This document shows positions 42,589 through 50,288 of a DNA stretch of 64,000 nucleotides, piece after piece. Both the position numbers and the translations under genes were made by a program. The stretch is from Streptomyces sp. AC550_RSS872 (GTDB lineage: Bacteria > Actinomycetota > Actinomycetes > Streptomycetales > Streptomycetaceae). The notes beneath the pieces were generated by a model that saw only the letters and a program-made list of their open reading frames with translations, was not told the DNA's origin and did no database searches. How positions within the stretch are numbered: the first letter of the stretch is position 1; each line of letters begins with the position of its first letter. Location: contig NZ_JAGMUL010000198.1 of the NCBI RefSeq assembly GCF_019049285.1, forward strand, positions 153,486-217,485. The letters are read 5' to 3'.

Positions 42589-43941
42589 CTAACCCCGATG
42601 CCGGTGATGCACCGCCGCGGTCCGCCCCACCGTCGCCGCCAGCTTCCGCAGTCGGCGCCAGTCCAGGCGGGGGACGGGCTGGGGGGTGCCGGGGCGTTTG
42701 CGGGGGACGCGGACGCGTAGGGCGCCGGGGGCGATGCGGCAGTGGACGGGGGTCGGGAGGACCAGGGCCTCGCCGTCGATGCCGGCCTCGATCTCCGGAC
42801 GGTCGGCCTCGACGACCACGTGGGGTGCGGTCAGGATGGTCAGGCCGCCCGGAGCGGGGTCGAGGAGAAGGCCGGCGGCCTCGGCCGCGCTGTCCACCCG
42901 GATGCCGAGGACGCCGAGGACGGCGGCGTCGAGGCGGTCGCGGCGGCCGAGGCCGAAGGGATCGTCCGTGCGGTAGGGGTTGTTGCTGACCAGCACGGCG
43001 TGCGGGGCGTCGAGGGTCCTGTCCGCCGCGTGGGCGGTGAGCCGCGCGCCCTGCTGCCGGGTGAGCAGGTCGGGCAGCAGTTGCAGGCTGGTGCCGATCT
43101 TGTCGTCCCGGTAGCCGGGGCTCTGCACGATGGCCGCGTACGCCCCGAAGGACGCGTTGTTGACGAAGGGCCGGCCGCCCGCGTAACCGAGGTCGACACG
43201 GAGTTCCACGCCGTCGGTGAGCGCGTCGAGGCAACTGGAGGGGTCCTCGCGGTCGAGGCCCAGGTCCATGGCGAAGTGATTGCGGGTGCCGGCGCTGATC
43301 ACCAGGAACGGAATGTCGTACGCGGCGGCGACGGCCGCGACCAGCGCCTGGGTGCCGTCGCCGCCCGCGACGCCCAGCAGGTCGGCGCCCTCGTCCACGG
43401 CCTTGCGGGCCAGGGCGGTGACGTCCTGGTGCTCGTCGGGGTCGAGCAGGATGACGCGGGCGCCGAGGCGTTCGGCCTTCTCCTGGAGCGCGAAGCGGAC
43501 CACCTTCCCGCCGCCCGAGCGAGGGTTCATGATCAGGTACGGCCGTCGCGGCGGCGACGCCTTGCGCTCCCGCATCACCCGCACCCGCGCACTGCCCGTG
43601 CCTCGCAGCGCGTACCGGCCGCTCCACACGGCCACCGCCCACAGCGCCACGGATGCCAGCAGCGCCCAGAACAGGGTGGCCGCGAACAGGGCGACGAGCG
43701 CTGCGGGAAGGGCCACGGCGACGACGGCCGCCGCCCAGCGCAGCGGGCCGCGCAGGGCCAGCGTCCACCACACCGCGACCGCACTGAGGCCCAGCCCCGC
43801 CACCCCGGCCACCAGCAGCAGAACCCCGCCGACGCCGCCGTACGCGAGCGGCACCAGCACCGCGAGCCCCGCGGCGGCCAACGCCGTCCGCGCGGCCCAC
43901 CGCTGTGCGCGGTAGGCCCGCCCGCTCAAGTCCAGGGCCAT
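42589..43941 (-). CDS. Diacylglycerol-kinase-family lipid kinase with N-terminal membrane region
   Basis: 450-residue protein. Residues 1-115 hold three or four hydrophobic helices. Then a DAGK catalytic domain: NPRSGGGK near 138, GGDGT near 192, ISAGTRNHFAMDLGL near 215, and the C-terminal sandwich domain ending PVHCRIAPGALRVRVP. Likely phosphorylates a lipid diol. ATG 43941 has GGAGGAA 3-9 bases upstream, which sets the start against longer alternatives. Convergent with the preceding lipoprotein gene (7-base gap). Confidence 0.88.
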   Translation of the reverse strand: MALDLSGRAYRAQRWAARTALAAAGLAVLVPLAYGGVGGVLLLVAGVAGLGLSAVAVWWTLALRGPLRWAAAVVAVALPAALVALFAATLFWALLASVALWAVAVWSGRYALRGTGSARVRVMRERKASPPRRPYLIMNPRSGGGKVVRFALQEKAERLGARVILLDPDEHQDVTALARKAVDEGADLLGVAGGDGTQALVAAVAAAYDIPFLVISAGTRNHFAMDLGLDREDPSSCLDALTDGVELRVDLGYAGGRPFVNNASFGAYAAIVQSPGYRDDKIGTSLQLLPDLLTRQQGARLTAHAADRTLDAPHAVLVSNNPYRTDDPFGLGRRDRLDAAVLGVLGIRVDSAAEAAGLLLDPAPGGLTILTAPHVVVEADRPEIEAGIDGEALVLPTPVHCRIAPGALRVRVPRKRPGTPQPVPRLDWRRLRKLAATVGRTAAVHHRHRG

Positions 43942-43996
43942 GATTCCTCCGTTCACCGCGGACATCGTAGGGCCGGGCCTGAGATGGAGGGGATTT

Positions 43997-44025
43997 TTGA
44001 ACGGGTTCAATATTAGGCGTACGCT
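43997..44025 (+). promoter_or_regulatory. Leaderless promoter of the 177-residue membrane protein
   Basis: TTGAAC (43997-44002), 17-base spacer, TACGCT (44020-44025), then 6 bases to the ATG at 44032. A good HrdB-type match with no Shine-Dalgarno. Confidence 0.6.
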
Positions 44026-44031
44026 GGCTCC

Positions 44032-44565
44032 ATGAGCGACAGAGCCGCCCTGCTCAAGGGCATCCGCGTCTGGCTGGTCTTCTTCGTCGTCTGTCTGGTG
44101 CTCAGCGGCGCCACGGCCTTCCCTCTCGTCCACGAACTGCGCTGGACCGAGGACCTGTTGCGCGCCCTGTCCGTGCCGGAGCACCTGCCAGGACTCATGG
44201 ACTGGATCGAGCGGGTGCGGCGCGGGCTCGACACCGCCGACGCCGACTACCCGTTCCTGCTCTACGGCACCGACTGGCTGGCCTTCGCCCACCTCGTCAT
44301 CGCCGTCGCCTTCTACGGCGCGTACCGCGACCCCGTCCGCAACATCTGGGTCGTCGAGTTCGGGATGATCGCCTGTGCCGGCATCATCCCGCTGGCCCTG
44401 ATCTGCGGGCCGATCCGTGACATCCCCTTCTGGTGGTCGGTGATCGACATGTCGTTCGGCGTCTTCGGGGTGATCCCGCTGTACGTCGTACGGAAGAAGA
44501 TCAAGCGGCTGGAGGCGCTGACGGCGCCTCCGGTGCCGCAGGCCGCCGTCGCCGTCAGCGGTTGA
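44032..44565 (+). CDS. Uncharacterised membrane protein
   Basis: 177-residue protein with about four membrane helices (around 11-30, 76-96, 105-122, 130-150) and a short basic tail (RKKIKRLEALTA). An acidic extracytoplasmic loop separates the first two helices. I do not recognise the family. Its last 11 bases overlap the 3' end of the convergent serine hydrolase gene. Confidence 0.78.
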   Translation: MSDRAALLKGIRVWLVFFVVCLVLSGATAFPLVHELRWTEDLLRALSVPEHLPGLMDWIERVRRGLDTADADYPFLLYGTDWLAFAHLVIAVAFYGAYRDPVRNIWVVEFGMIACAGIIPLALICGPIRDIPFWWSVIDMSFGVFGVIPLYVVRKKIKRLEALTAPPVPQAAVAVSG

Positions 44566-45721
44566 ACGCAGGGAAGGCGAAACGCTGGGCGATGGCCAGG
44601 CCGTCGCCCTTCGCGTCGGTCGAGTTGACCGAGTAGACCACCGTGCGGGACAGATCGCGGGTGGCCGCCACGACGGTGTGATAGCCGGGGCGGGCGCCCG
44701 TCTTGGCCCAGATGACCTTGCCGTTCAGTTCGAAACGCTGAAGCCCGGCACCCATGGTGGCCCCGTCGATGTCCGGGACCGTGAACATCTCCTTCAGCTG
44801 CGGCTCGGGCACGACCCGGCCGCGGAACACGGCGAACAGCAGCCGCTCCAGGTCGGCCGTCGTCGAGATCATGTCGCCGGCCGCGAACCGGTCGGACATG
44901 TTCCACTCGGTCACGTCGACCAGCTTGCCGTCGATCCAGTCGTAGCCACGGTTGTGCGGCCCGTGGATGCGGGGGTCCGGCCCCGCCGGGAACGAGGTGT
45001 GCCGCATGCCGAGCGGGCGGAAGATCCGCACGGCCGCCTGGTGGGCGTACGAGTCGCCGGTGACCTTCTCGATCAGCATGCCCAGCACGGTGTAGTGGAT
45101 GTTGCCGTACCGCTGGTGCTCGCCGGGCGCGTGCTCGGGGTCGGGGCCCTTGGCGACCGACGCGGCCACCACCTCCTTCGGGGTCAGCGTCTCGAAGCGG
45201 TGCGGGTAGCCGGTGTCGACGTCCTCGCCGAGGGACGCGCCCGGCTGTAGACCGCTCGTGAAGTTCAGCAACTGCCGTACGGTGATGGGCTCGAAGTCGT
45301 CGGTGAGCAGATCCGGCAGGTACTGCTGCACCGTCCCGTCGAGCGAGATCCGCCCCTCGGCGGCGAGTTGCAGCACGATCGCCGCGGTCACGATCTTCGT
45401 CGTCGAACCGGCCCGGAAGCGGGCGTTCTCCAGCGCCGGCGCCCCGGTTCTCATGTCCCGCACGCCGGCCACCCCGTGCCAGCTCCCCTTGCCGCCCACA
45501 CGGATCAGCGCGGCCGTCGCGTCCTGGTCGGGCAGCCCGGCGAGCGCGGCGCACAGGGCCTTCACGTCCGGGCCGTGCGGCGCGGCGTCCTCGATCGCCT
45601 GCGCGGAGCACGACGACGAGGACGACGCGGGCCGCGCGGACGCCGCCCCGGCCAGCGGCAGTGCGGTCAGGGCCAGGGCGAGCGCGGAGGTGAGGAGGGC
45701 GGGAAGCGGGCGTACGGTCAT
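44555..45721 (-). CDS. Secreted serine hydrolase (class C beta-lactamase/DD-peptidase fold)
   Basis: 388-residue exported protein. Signal peptide at the N-terminus (TVRPLPALLTSALALALTAL, predicted cleavage after AGAASA). Catalytic SxxK is STTK at about 90-93 (RAGSTTKIVTAAI), the tyrosine motif is RYGN near 201, and the third motif is KTG near 346 (WAKTGARPGYHT). Homologues are D-alanyl-D-alanine carboxypeptidases or esterases; a penicillinase role cannot be excluded. Monocistronic; the start has AGGAGCAG upstream. Confidence 0.87.
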   Translation of the reverse strand: MTVRPLPALLTSALALALTALPLAGAASARPASSSSSCSAQAIEDAAPHGPDVKALCAALAGLPDQDATAALIRVGGKGSWHGVAGVRDMRTGAPALENARFRAGSTTKIVTAAIVLQLAAEGRISLDGTVQQYLPDLLTDDFEPITVRQLLNFTSGLQPGASLGEDVDTGYPHRFETLTPKEVVAASVAKGPDPEHAPGEHQRYGNIHYTVLGMLIEKVTGDSYAHQAAVRIFRPLGMRHTSFPAGPDPRIHGPHNRGYDWIDGKLVDVTEWNMSDRFAAGDMISTTADLERLLFAVFRGRVVPEPQLKEMFTVPDIDGATMGAGLQRFELNGKVIWAKTGARPGYHTVVAATRDLSRTVVYSVNSTDAKGDGLAIAQRFAFPAFNR

Positions 45722-46235
45722 CTGCTGCTCCTGAGATCGGCGGGAAGTGCGTGATCATCGTCAGGGCGAGGCGGTCCCCGCCGAATCGTCGGCGAGGAGG
45801 GGCTCGACCCTGGCGGCTCCCCGGAGCAAGTGCCGTACGGAACAAGGGTGTTGTAAGGGATCGCCCTTACGGGCCGCCGAACGCCGGGAAAGTGTTGTCG
45901 CCGCTGTCTTCACCGCGTCTCCACCCCGGAAGCGGAATGCGATCTCCGACGCAGCAGCCGTGCCGGTCGGGCAGGAAGGTGCGTACGGGCAGCAGATGAC
46001 CTGGGAGAGGACGCACGTGGACGAGGGAGCAGGAGCTGGTCGAGGGGTGGCTGCCGCAGGTCTACAACGTGGTCGGGCAGATCCGGACCGGGCGCGCCGC
46101 GGACAGACCGCGCAACCTGGACGACTCGGCGGCGCGCGAGACCGCCGACTTCGCCGAACTCACCGTGCTGCGGCGGCGCCGACTACGGCCTCGTCCGTGA
46201 CACCGGCAAGGACGACGCACCCGTCCCGCAGTACG
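45722..46235. other. 514-base region without an intact gene
   Basis: Contains a decayed coding stretch (46018-46270, listed separately) and the promoter of the serine hydrolase on its left. The hairpin-like TAAGGGATCGCCCTTA at 45857-45872 is a short perfect palindrome (TAAGGGcGATC-type arms). Confidence 0.4.
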
Positions 46236-46270
46236 TCACACGCGCGACCCCTGCGGAAGCGGCGACCGTG
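46018..46270 (+). pseudogene. Decayed gene of unknown function
   Basis: One frame reads TREQELVEGWLPQVYNVVG and on to FAELTVLR without a start codon: a TGG occupies the place where ATG would be expected. At about 46172 the frame must shift by one base to continue as GADYGLVRDTGKDDAPVPQYV. Composition looks like Streptomyces coding sequence in both halves. I do not recognise the parent protein. The 3' end runs into the neighbouring phosphodiesterase gene on the other strand. Confidence 0.4.
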
Positions 46271-46958
46271 CCTCAGCAGTCCCGCGTGCAGCGAGCAGGA
46301 CGTCGATGCGGTTCGTGGTGATCGAGTCGACGCCCAGGCCCAGCAGACGGCGCATGGAGCGCCGGGTGTCCGGGGTCCAGACGGACAGGAGGTAGCCGGC
46401 GCGGTGGACGCGCTCGGCGACGGCGTGGTCGACCAGGCCGAAGCGGTAGTTGAGCCAGCGCGGGCGTACCGCGTCGAGCAGGCCGGCGCGCGGCGGGGCC
46501 AGGCTCGTCCAGGTCAGGGCGATCTCGGCGGCCGGGTCGGCGGCGCGGACGGCGAGCATGGCCGGGGCGCCCGCGCAGTAGTAGACGCGGTCCTGCGCCC
46601 CGCACGCTCGGACGACGTCCACGACCCGGCGCGCCGCCCGGACGCTCGGCGTGCCCGGCAGGTCGAGCATCACCCGGCTGTCGCCGCACGCCGCCAGGGC
46701 CTCCTCCAGCGTCGGCACCCCGCCCGCCGTCAGCCCCCGCACCTCGGCCGACGACAGCGCGAGCAGTGGACGGTCCTGCTCCCACAACCGCTTCAGGGTC
46801 TCGTCGTGCAGGAGCACCGGCACGCCGTCCTTGGTGAGACGTACGTCGATCTCCACCGCGTCCGCGCCCCGCCGCAGCGCGGAGCGCAGGGATTCGAGGG
46901 TGTTCTCGCGGACGCGGTAGGGGTCGCCGCGGTGGGCGACGGCGGTCACGTTCTGCAT
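46236..46958 (-). CDS. Glycerophosphodiester phosphodiesterase
   Basis: 240-residue GDPD-family TIM barrel: VAHRGDPYRVRENTLES (first metal site), VEIDVRLTKDGVPVLLHDETL (catalytic E, D, H), later SVWTPDTRRSMRRLLGLGVDSITTN. No signal peptide, so cytoplasmic; it would hydrolyse glycerophosphodiesters to glycerol-3-phosphate and alcohol. ATG 46958. Follows the deaminase gene with a 29-base gap, same strand. Confidence 0.9.
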   Translation of the reverse strand: MQNVTAVAHRGDPYRVRENTLESLRSALRRGADAVEIDVRLTKDGVPVLLHDETLKRLWEQDRPLLALSSAEVRGLTAGGVPTLEEALAACGDSRVMLDLPGTPSVRAARRVVDVVRACGAQDRVYYCAGAPAMLAVRAADPAAEIALTWTSLAPPRAGLLDAVRPRWLNYRFGLVDHAVAERVHRAGYLLSVWTPDTRRSMRRLLGLGVDSITTNRIDVLLAARGTAEARSPLPQGSRV

Positions 46959-46987
46959 GAGGACATTGTGGGGGAGGGCCGGCGGTG

Positions 46988-48049
46988 TCAGGGGGCGAGC
47001 CAGTGCGCGGTGTACGTGTCGATCTCGGCCCTGATCCGGGCCTTGCCGGGCTCGTCGAGGAAGGACGCGTCGACGGCGTTCTTGGCGAGGTCGGCCAGGC
47101 CCCGCTCGTCGAGGTCGAGGAGACGGGCGGCGACGGCGTACTCGTTGTTGAGGTCGGTGCCGAACATCGGCGGGTCGTCGGAGTTGACGGTGACGACGAC
47201 CCCGGCCTTCGCGAACTCCTTGACCGGGTGCTCGTCGATTGTGCGGACCGCGCGCGTGGCGAGGTTGGAGGTCGGGCACACCTCCAGCGGGATCCGGTGC
47301 TCGGCGAGGTGCGCGAGCAGCCGGGGATCCTGTGCCGAACTGGTGCCGTGCCCGATGCGCTCGGCACGCAGGTGGGTGAGGGCGTCCCAGACGGTCTCAG
47401 GGCCGGTGGTCTCGCCGGCGTGCGGCACGGAGTGCAGTCCGGCGGCGATGGCCCGGTCGAAATACGGCTTGAACTGGGGCCGCGGTACGCCGATCTCGGG
47501 CCCGCCGAGCCCGAAGGAGACCAGGCCCTCCGGGCGCAGCCGGTCGTCGGTGGCGAGCCGCGCCGTCTCCTCGGCGGCCTCAAGACCGGCCTCGCCCGGG
47601 ATGTCGAAGCACCAGCGCAGTACGGTCCCGAACTCGGCCTCGGCCGCCTTGCGGGCGTCCTCGATCGCGGCCATGAAGGCGCCGGCCTCGATGCCCCGGC
47701 GGGTGGAGGAGAACGGGGTGATGGTCAGCTCGGCGTAGCGCACCTGCTGGCGGGCCAGTTCGCGGGCCACCTCGTAGGTGAGCAGCCGTACGTCCTCCGG
47801 GGTGCGGATCAGATCCACGACGGACAGGTACACGTCGATGAAGTGGGCGAAGTCCGTGAACGTGAAGTAGTCGACCAGGGCCTCGGGGTCCGTGGGGACC
47901 TTGGAGTCGGGGTGGCGGGCCGCCAGGGCCGAGACGATGCGGGGGGAGGCGGAGCCGACGTGATGCACGTGCAGTTCGGCCTTGGGCAGTCCGGCGATGA
48001 AGGCGTGCAGGTCGCGCGTGACGCGGGCGTCGACGAGACGGTCGGTCAA
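46988..48049 (-). CDS. Adenosine-deaminase-family enzyme, probably aminodeoxyfutalosine deaminase
   Basis: 353-residue metal-dependent deaminase. Zinc ligands in AELHVHHVGS near 27-36, SVPHAGETTGPETVWDAL (catalytic E), RIGHGTSS, and VVTVNSDDPPMFGTDL (zinc-binding D). The HxHHxGS box and overall type match the actinobacterial group that, as I recall, includes S. coelicolor SCO5662, shown to deaminate aminodeoxyfutalosine in the futalosine route to menaquinone, rather than true adenosine deaminase. The start is TTG 48049, with GGAGGAA just upstream; the frame runs further but is not protein-like. Confidence 0.82.
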   Translation of the reverse strand: MTDRLVDARVTRDLHAFIAGLPKAELHVHHVGSASPRIVSALAARHPDSKVPTDPEALVDYFTFTDFAHFIDVYLSVVDLIRTPEDVRLLTYEVARELARQQVRYAELTITPFSSTRRGIEAGAFMAAIEDARKAAEAEFGTVLRWCFDIPGEAGLEAAEETARLATDDRLRPEGLVSFGLGGPEIGVPRPQFKPYFDRAIAAGLHSVPHAGETTGPETVWDALTHLRAERIGHGTSSAQDPRLLAHLAEHRIPLEVCPTSNLATRAVRTIDEHPVKEFAKAGVVVTVNSDDPPMFGTDLNNEYAVAARLLDLDERGLADLAKNAVDASFLDEPGKARIRAEIDTYTAHWLAP

Positions 48050-48237
48050 GGTTCCTCCCCGGGAACGGCGTCCGGTGGCCGGCTGCGTGAGCGGCGGGAC
48101 GCGGGTGATCGGCTGATCGGATGGGTGCCATCGTATGCAGCGGGGGCGAGCGCGGGTGCGCACGGTCGGATACCGGCCGCCGGAGCGCCGTCGTTGAGGC
48201 CGTAGCATGGCGGCACGAACATCAGGGGGGACATGAC

Positions 48238-48909
48238 ATGACGGACGCAGCGCAGCCCGGCGGGGAGGCCGGGGGAGAGCACGACCCGTGGGCGCCGCCC
48301 GAGGACCGGCCGTCGCTGGACAAGAAGCCGGCGCCCGGTGCGGCCCCACAGCCGCCGTCCGTCCACGACCAGGCCACGGTCACGTCGATGCCGTCCGAGG
48401 GTTTCGCCGCGCCCGACGGCACGGCCCCGTCGGACCCCGCCGCGGGTTACGCCTACCCTCCGCCCGGTGCCGCCGTCCCTCCCCCGCCCATCGCGCCCAC
48501 CGGCCCCGGCGCCCCGGGCGGCTACGGCTACCCCGGCTATCCCCCGGGCTACGGCTGGCCCGGCATGCCGATGCAGCCGCAGAACGGCATGGGCGTCGCG
48601 GCCATGGTGCTCGGCATCCTGTCCTGCTGCCTGTTCTGTCTGTACGGCGTGGTCTCCATCGTCCTCGGCATCCTCGCCGTGGTCTTCGGCATCAAGGGAC
48701 GCCGCAAGGCCGAGCGCGGCGAGGCCACCAACCACGGCCAGGCGCAGGCCGGTCTGATCACGGGCGTCATCGGCCTCGTCCTGGGCGTCCTCGTGATCGT
48801 CCTGATCGCCATCGGCATCACGGCCGCCATCAACTCGGACGACTACGACGACGACTACTACGGCGCCTCCCCGGCGGTGCCGGTGTCCGTCGCTGCGGCG
48901 GTCCGCTGA
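48238..48909 (+). CDS. DUF4190-domain membrane protein, copy 1
   Basis: 223-residue protein: the first ~120 residues are Pro/Gly/Ala-rich and disordered, including YGYPGYPPGYGWPGMPM; then two membrane helices (AAMVLGILSCCLFCLYGVVS; AGLITGVIGLVLGVLVIVLI) flanking the GRRKAERGEATN block, the DUF4190 core. Function unknown. The adjacent gene is a clear paralogue. TAGCAT (about 48205) and AGGGGGG give it a promoter and ribosome site. Confidence 0.82.
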   Translation: MTDAAQPGGEAGGEHDPWAPPEDRPSLDKKPAPGAAPQPPSVHDQATVTSMPSEGFAAPDGTAPSDPAAGYAYPPPGAAVPPPPIAPTGPGAPGGYGYPGYPPGYGWPGMPMQPQNGMGVAAMVLGILSCCLFCLYGVVSIVLGILAVVFGIKGRRKAERGEATNHGQAQAGLITGVIGLVLGVLVIVLIAIGITAAINSDDYDDDYYGASPAVPVSVAAAVR

Positions 48910-48966
48910 ATTCCTGGCATGAACAGGGCCATTACGATGCCCTGATTGTCAACGAGGGGAGAGTTC

Positions 48967-49431
48967 ATGTCCGACGCCAATCCCGGACCCGGTGGGTTCG
49001 GGCCACCGCCGTCCCAGCCGCCGCAGCAGCCCACCGGGGGATACGCCTACCCGCCGCCGGCCCAGCCGCCCGCCCCGCAGCCCGGCCCGGGGTACGGGTA
49101 TCCGCCCGCCGCCCCGTCCTACCCGGCGGCCTACCCGCAGACGCCCGGTTATGCCATGCCGATGCAGCCGAGCAACGGGATGGGCACCACCGGCCTGGTG
49201 CTGGGCATCATCGGCGTGGTGTGCAGCCTGACCTTCTTCCTGTGGTTCTTCGGCGTCATCCTCGGGATCCTCGGGATCATCTTCGGCGCGATCGGCCGGA
49301 GCAAGGCCAACCGGGGTGAGGCCACCAACAAGGGCGCGGCGACCGCCGGTCTGGTCTGCGGGATCGTGGCCACCGTGATCCTCCCGCTGCTGGGCTTCCT
49401 CGTCTTCGCGAGTTTCATGGGCGCGCTGTGA
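48967..49431 (+). CDS. DUF4190-domain membrane protein, copy 2
   Basis: 154-residue paralogue of the preceding protein: shorter Pro/Gly-rich N-terminus, then MPMQPSNGMG, two membrane helices, and the shared GRSKANRGEATNKGAATAGL block. Fifty-seven bases separate it from copy 1, consistent with a tandem duplication. Confidence 0.82.
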   Translation: MSDANPGPGGFGPPPSQPPQQPTGGYAYPPPAQPPAPQPGPGYGYPPAAPSYPAAYPQTPGYAMPMQPSNGMGTTGLVLGIIGVVCSLTFFLWFFGVILGILGIIFGAIGRSKANRGEATNKGAATAGLVCGIVATVILPLLGFLVFASFMGAL

Positions 49432-49492
49432 GGCTTCGCGCCCTGTGAGGTGCCGGGCTCCGTGAGGATCCGGGCCCTGTGAGGTGGTGAGT

Positions 49493-49522
49493 GAGGGGGT
49501 CGGCCGTCAGGCCGGCCCCCTC
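49493..49522. terminator. Bidirectional terminator
   Basis: 13-bp stem GAGGGGGTCGGCC / GGCCGGCCCCCTC (one G-T pair) with GTCA loop, between the convergent DUF4190 and NADAR genes and touching the latter's stop codon. Confidence 0.8.
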
Positions 49523-50090
49523 AAGCTCCTTCCGGCCCGCCCCGCAACCGCTCCCGCGCCTCCATCAACGCGAACCCCAGCAGGTTCGGCCCCCGCCACC
49601 GCTGCGGGTCCCCGGCCTCCTCGTCCCCCGCGGCCAGTCCGATCCCCCACACCCGGTCCACCGGACTGGCCTCCACCAGCACCCGCTCCCCGGTCCCCAG
49701 CAGAAACTCCCGCAGCCGCGCATCCGCCGCGAACTTGTGGACCGACCCCTCGACGACGATCCGGAACCGCTCCCGCTCCCATGTCGCCTCGTCGAACCCC
49801 CGCACCAGCCGCCCGGCCTTCTTCGCCTCGGACGGATGCCCGGCGTCCAGCGCCCGCCGCTCCGCCTCCGCGTCCCCGAACAGCCGCGCCTTCTCGGCCA
49901 TCATCCAGTGCTCGGCGGTCGCGTACGAGACGCCGTCCACCGTGAACGGCGCGGCCCACCACTGACTCAGGCAACTCGCGCTCAGCTGCCCGTCCGGTCG
50001 CGGCCGGTGCCCCCAGAAGTGCAGATACCTGACTCTTGTCCCCGCACGGACCTCCCGGATCAGGACATCCCAGGAATCGATCTTCGCCAT
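49521..50090 (-). CDS. NADAR-family (YbiA-like) protein
   Basis: 189-residue NADAR-fold protein. Typical features: LHFWGHRP, LSQWWAAPFTVDGVSYATAEHWMMAEKARLF, KKAGRLVRGFD and GRDLI-like ending NLLGFALMEARERL. YbiA proteins hydrolyse reactive N-glycosidic intermediates of riboflavin synthesis; others act on ADP-ribosyl or related compounds. ATG 50090 (MAKIDSWDVL) is used; a start 54 bases upstream is less likely. Confidence 0.82.
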   Translation of the reverse strand: MAKIDSWDVLIREVRAGTRVRYLHFWGHRPRPDGQLSASCLSQWWAAPFTVDGVSYATAEHWMMAEKARLFGDAEAERRALDAGHPSEAKKAGRLVRGFDEATWERERFRIVVEGSVHKFAADARLREFLLGTGERVLVEASPVDRVWGIGLAAGDEEAGDPQRWRGPNLLGFALMEARERLRGGPEGA

Positions 50091-50162
50091 GTTCCCGAGT
50101 CTGACAGGCACCACCGACAAAACGTCCCCCGTTTTCCAGGCCAACTCGACACCTGGTCGACA

Positions 50163-50198
50163 GATTCCGTCGCGTAACCAAAAGGCAACAACGGAATC
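50163..50198. promoter_or_regulatory. Inverted repeat upstream of the second polyamine operon
   Basis: GATTCCGT (50163-50170) and ACGGAATC (50191-50198) are perfect 8-base arms with a 20-base spacer, 90 bases before the aldehyde dehydrogenase start. A candidate operator for the downstream genes; the AT-rich centre suits regulator binding. Confidence 0.45.
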
Positions 50199-50288
50199 AC
50201 TTGTTGGGGCCTCCCTGCTCTGTCAGGATCGGCACTCAAATCGAGCCTGAGCCACGCCGGCCCCATCTCGGGGCACGGAGGGAGCGAC

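Noticed and set aside
44555..45721. Calling the serine hydrolase a resistance beta-lactamase
   Set aside because: SxxK, YxN and KTG motifs are shared by DD-peptidases and esterases; nothing in the sequence singles out antibiotic hydrolysis.
45747..46300. Long plus-strand frame covering the gap before the phosphodiesterase
   Set aside because: It runs on through the antisense of two genes. Only a short decayed stretch inside the gap looks protein-like, in different frames.
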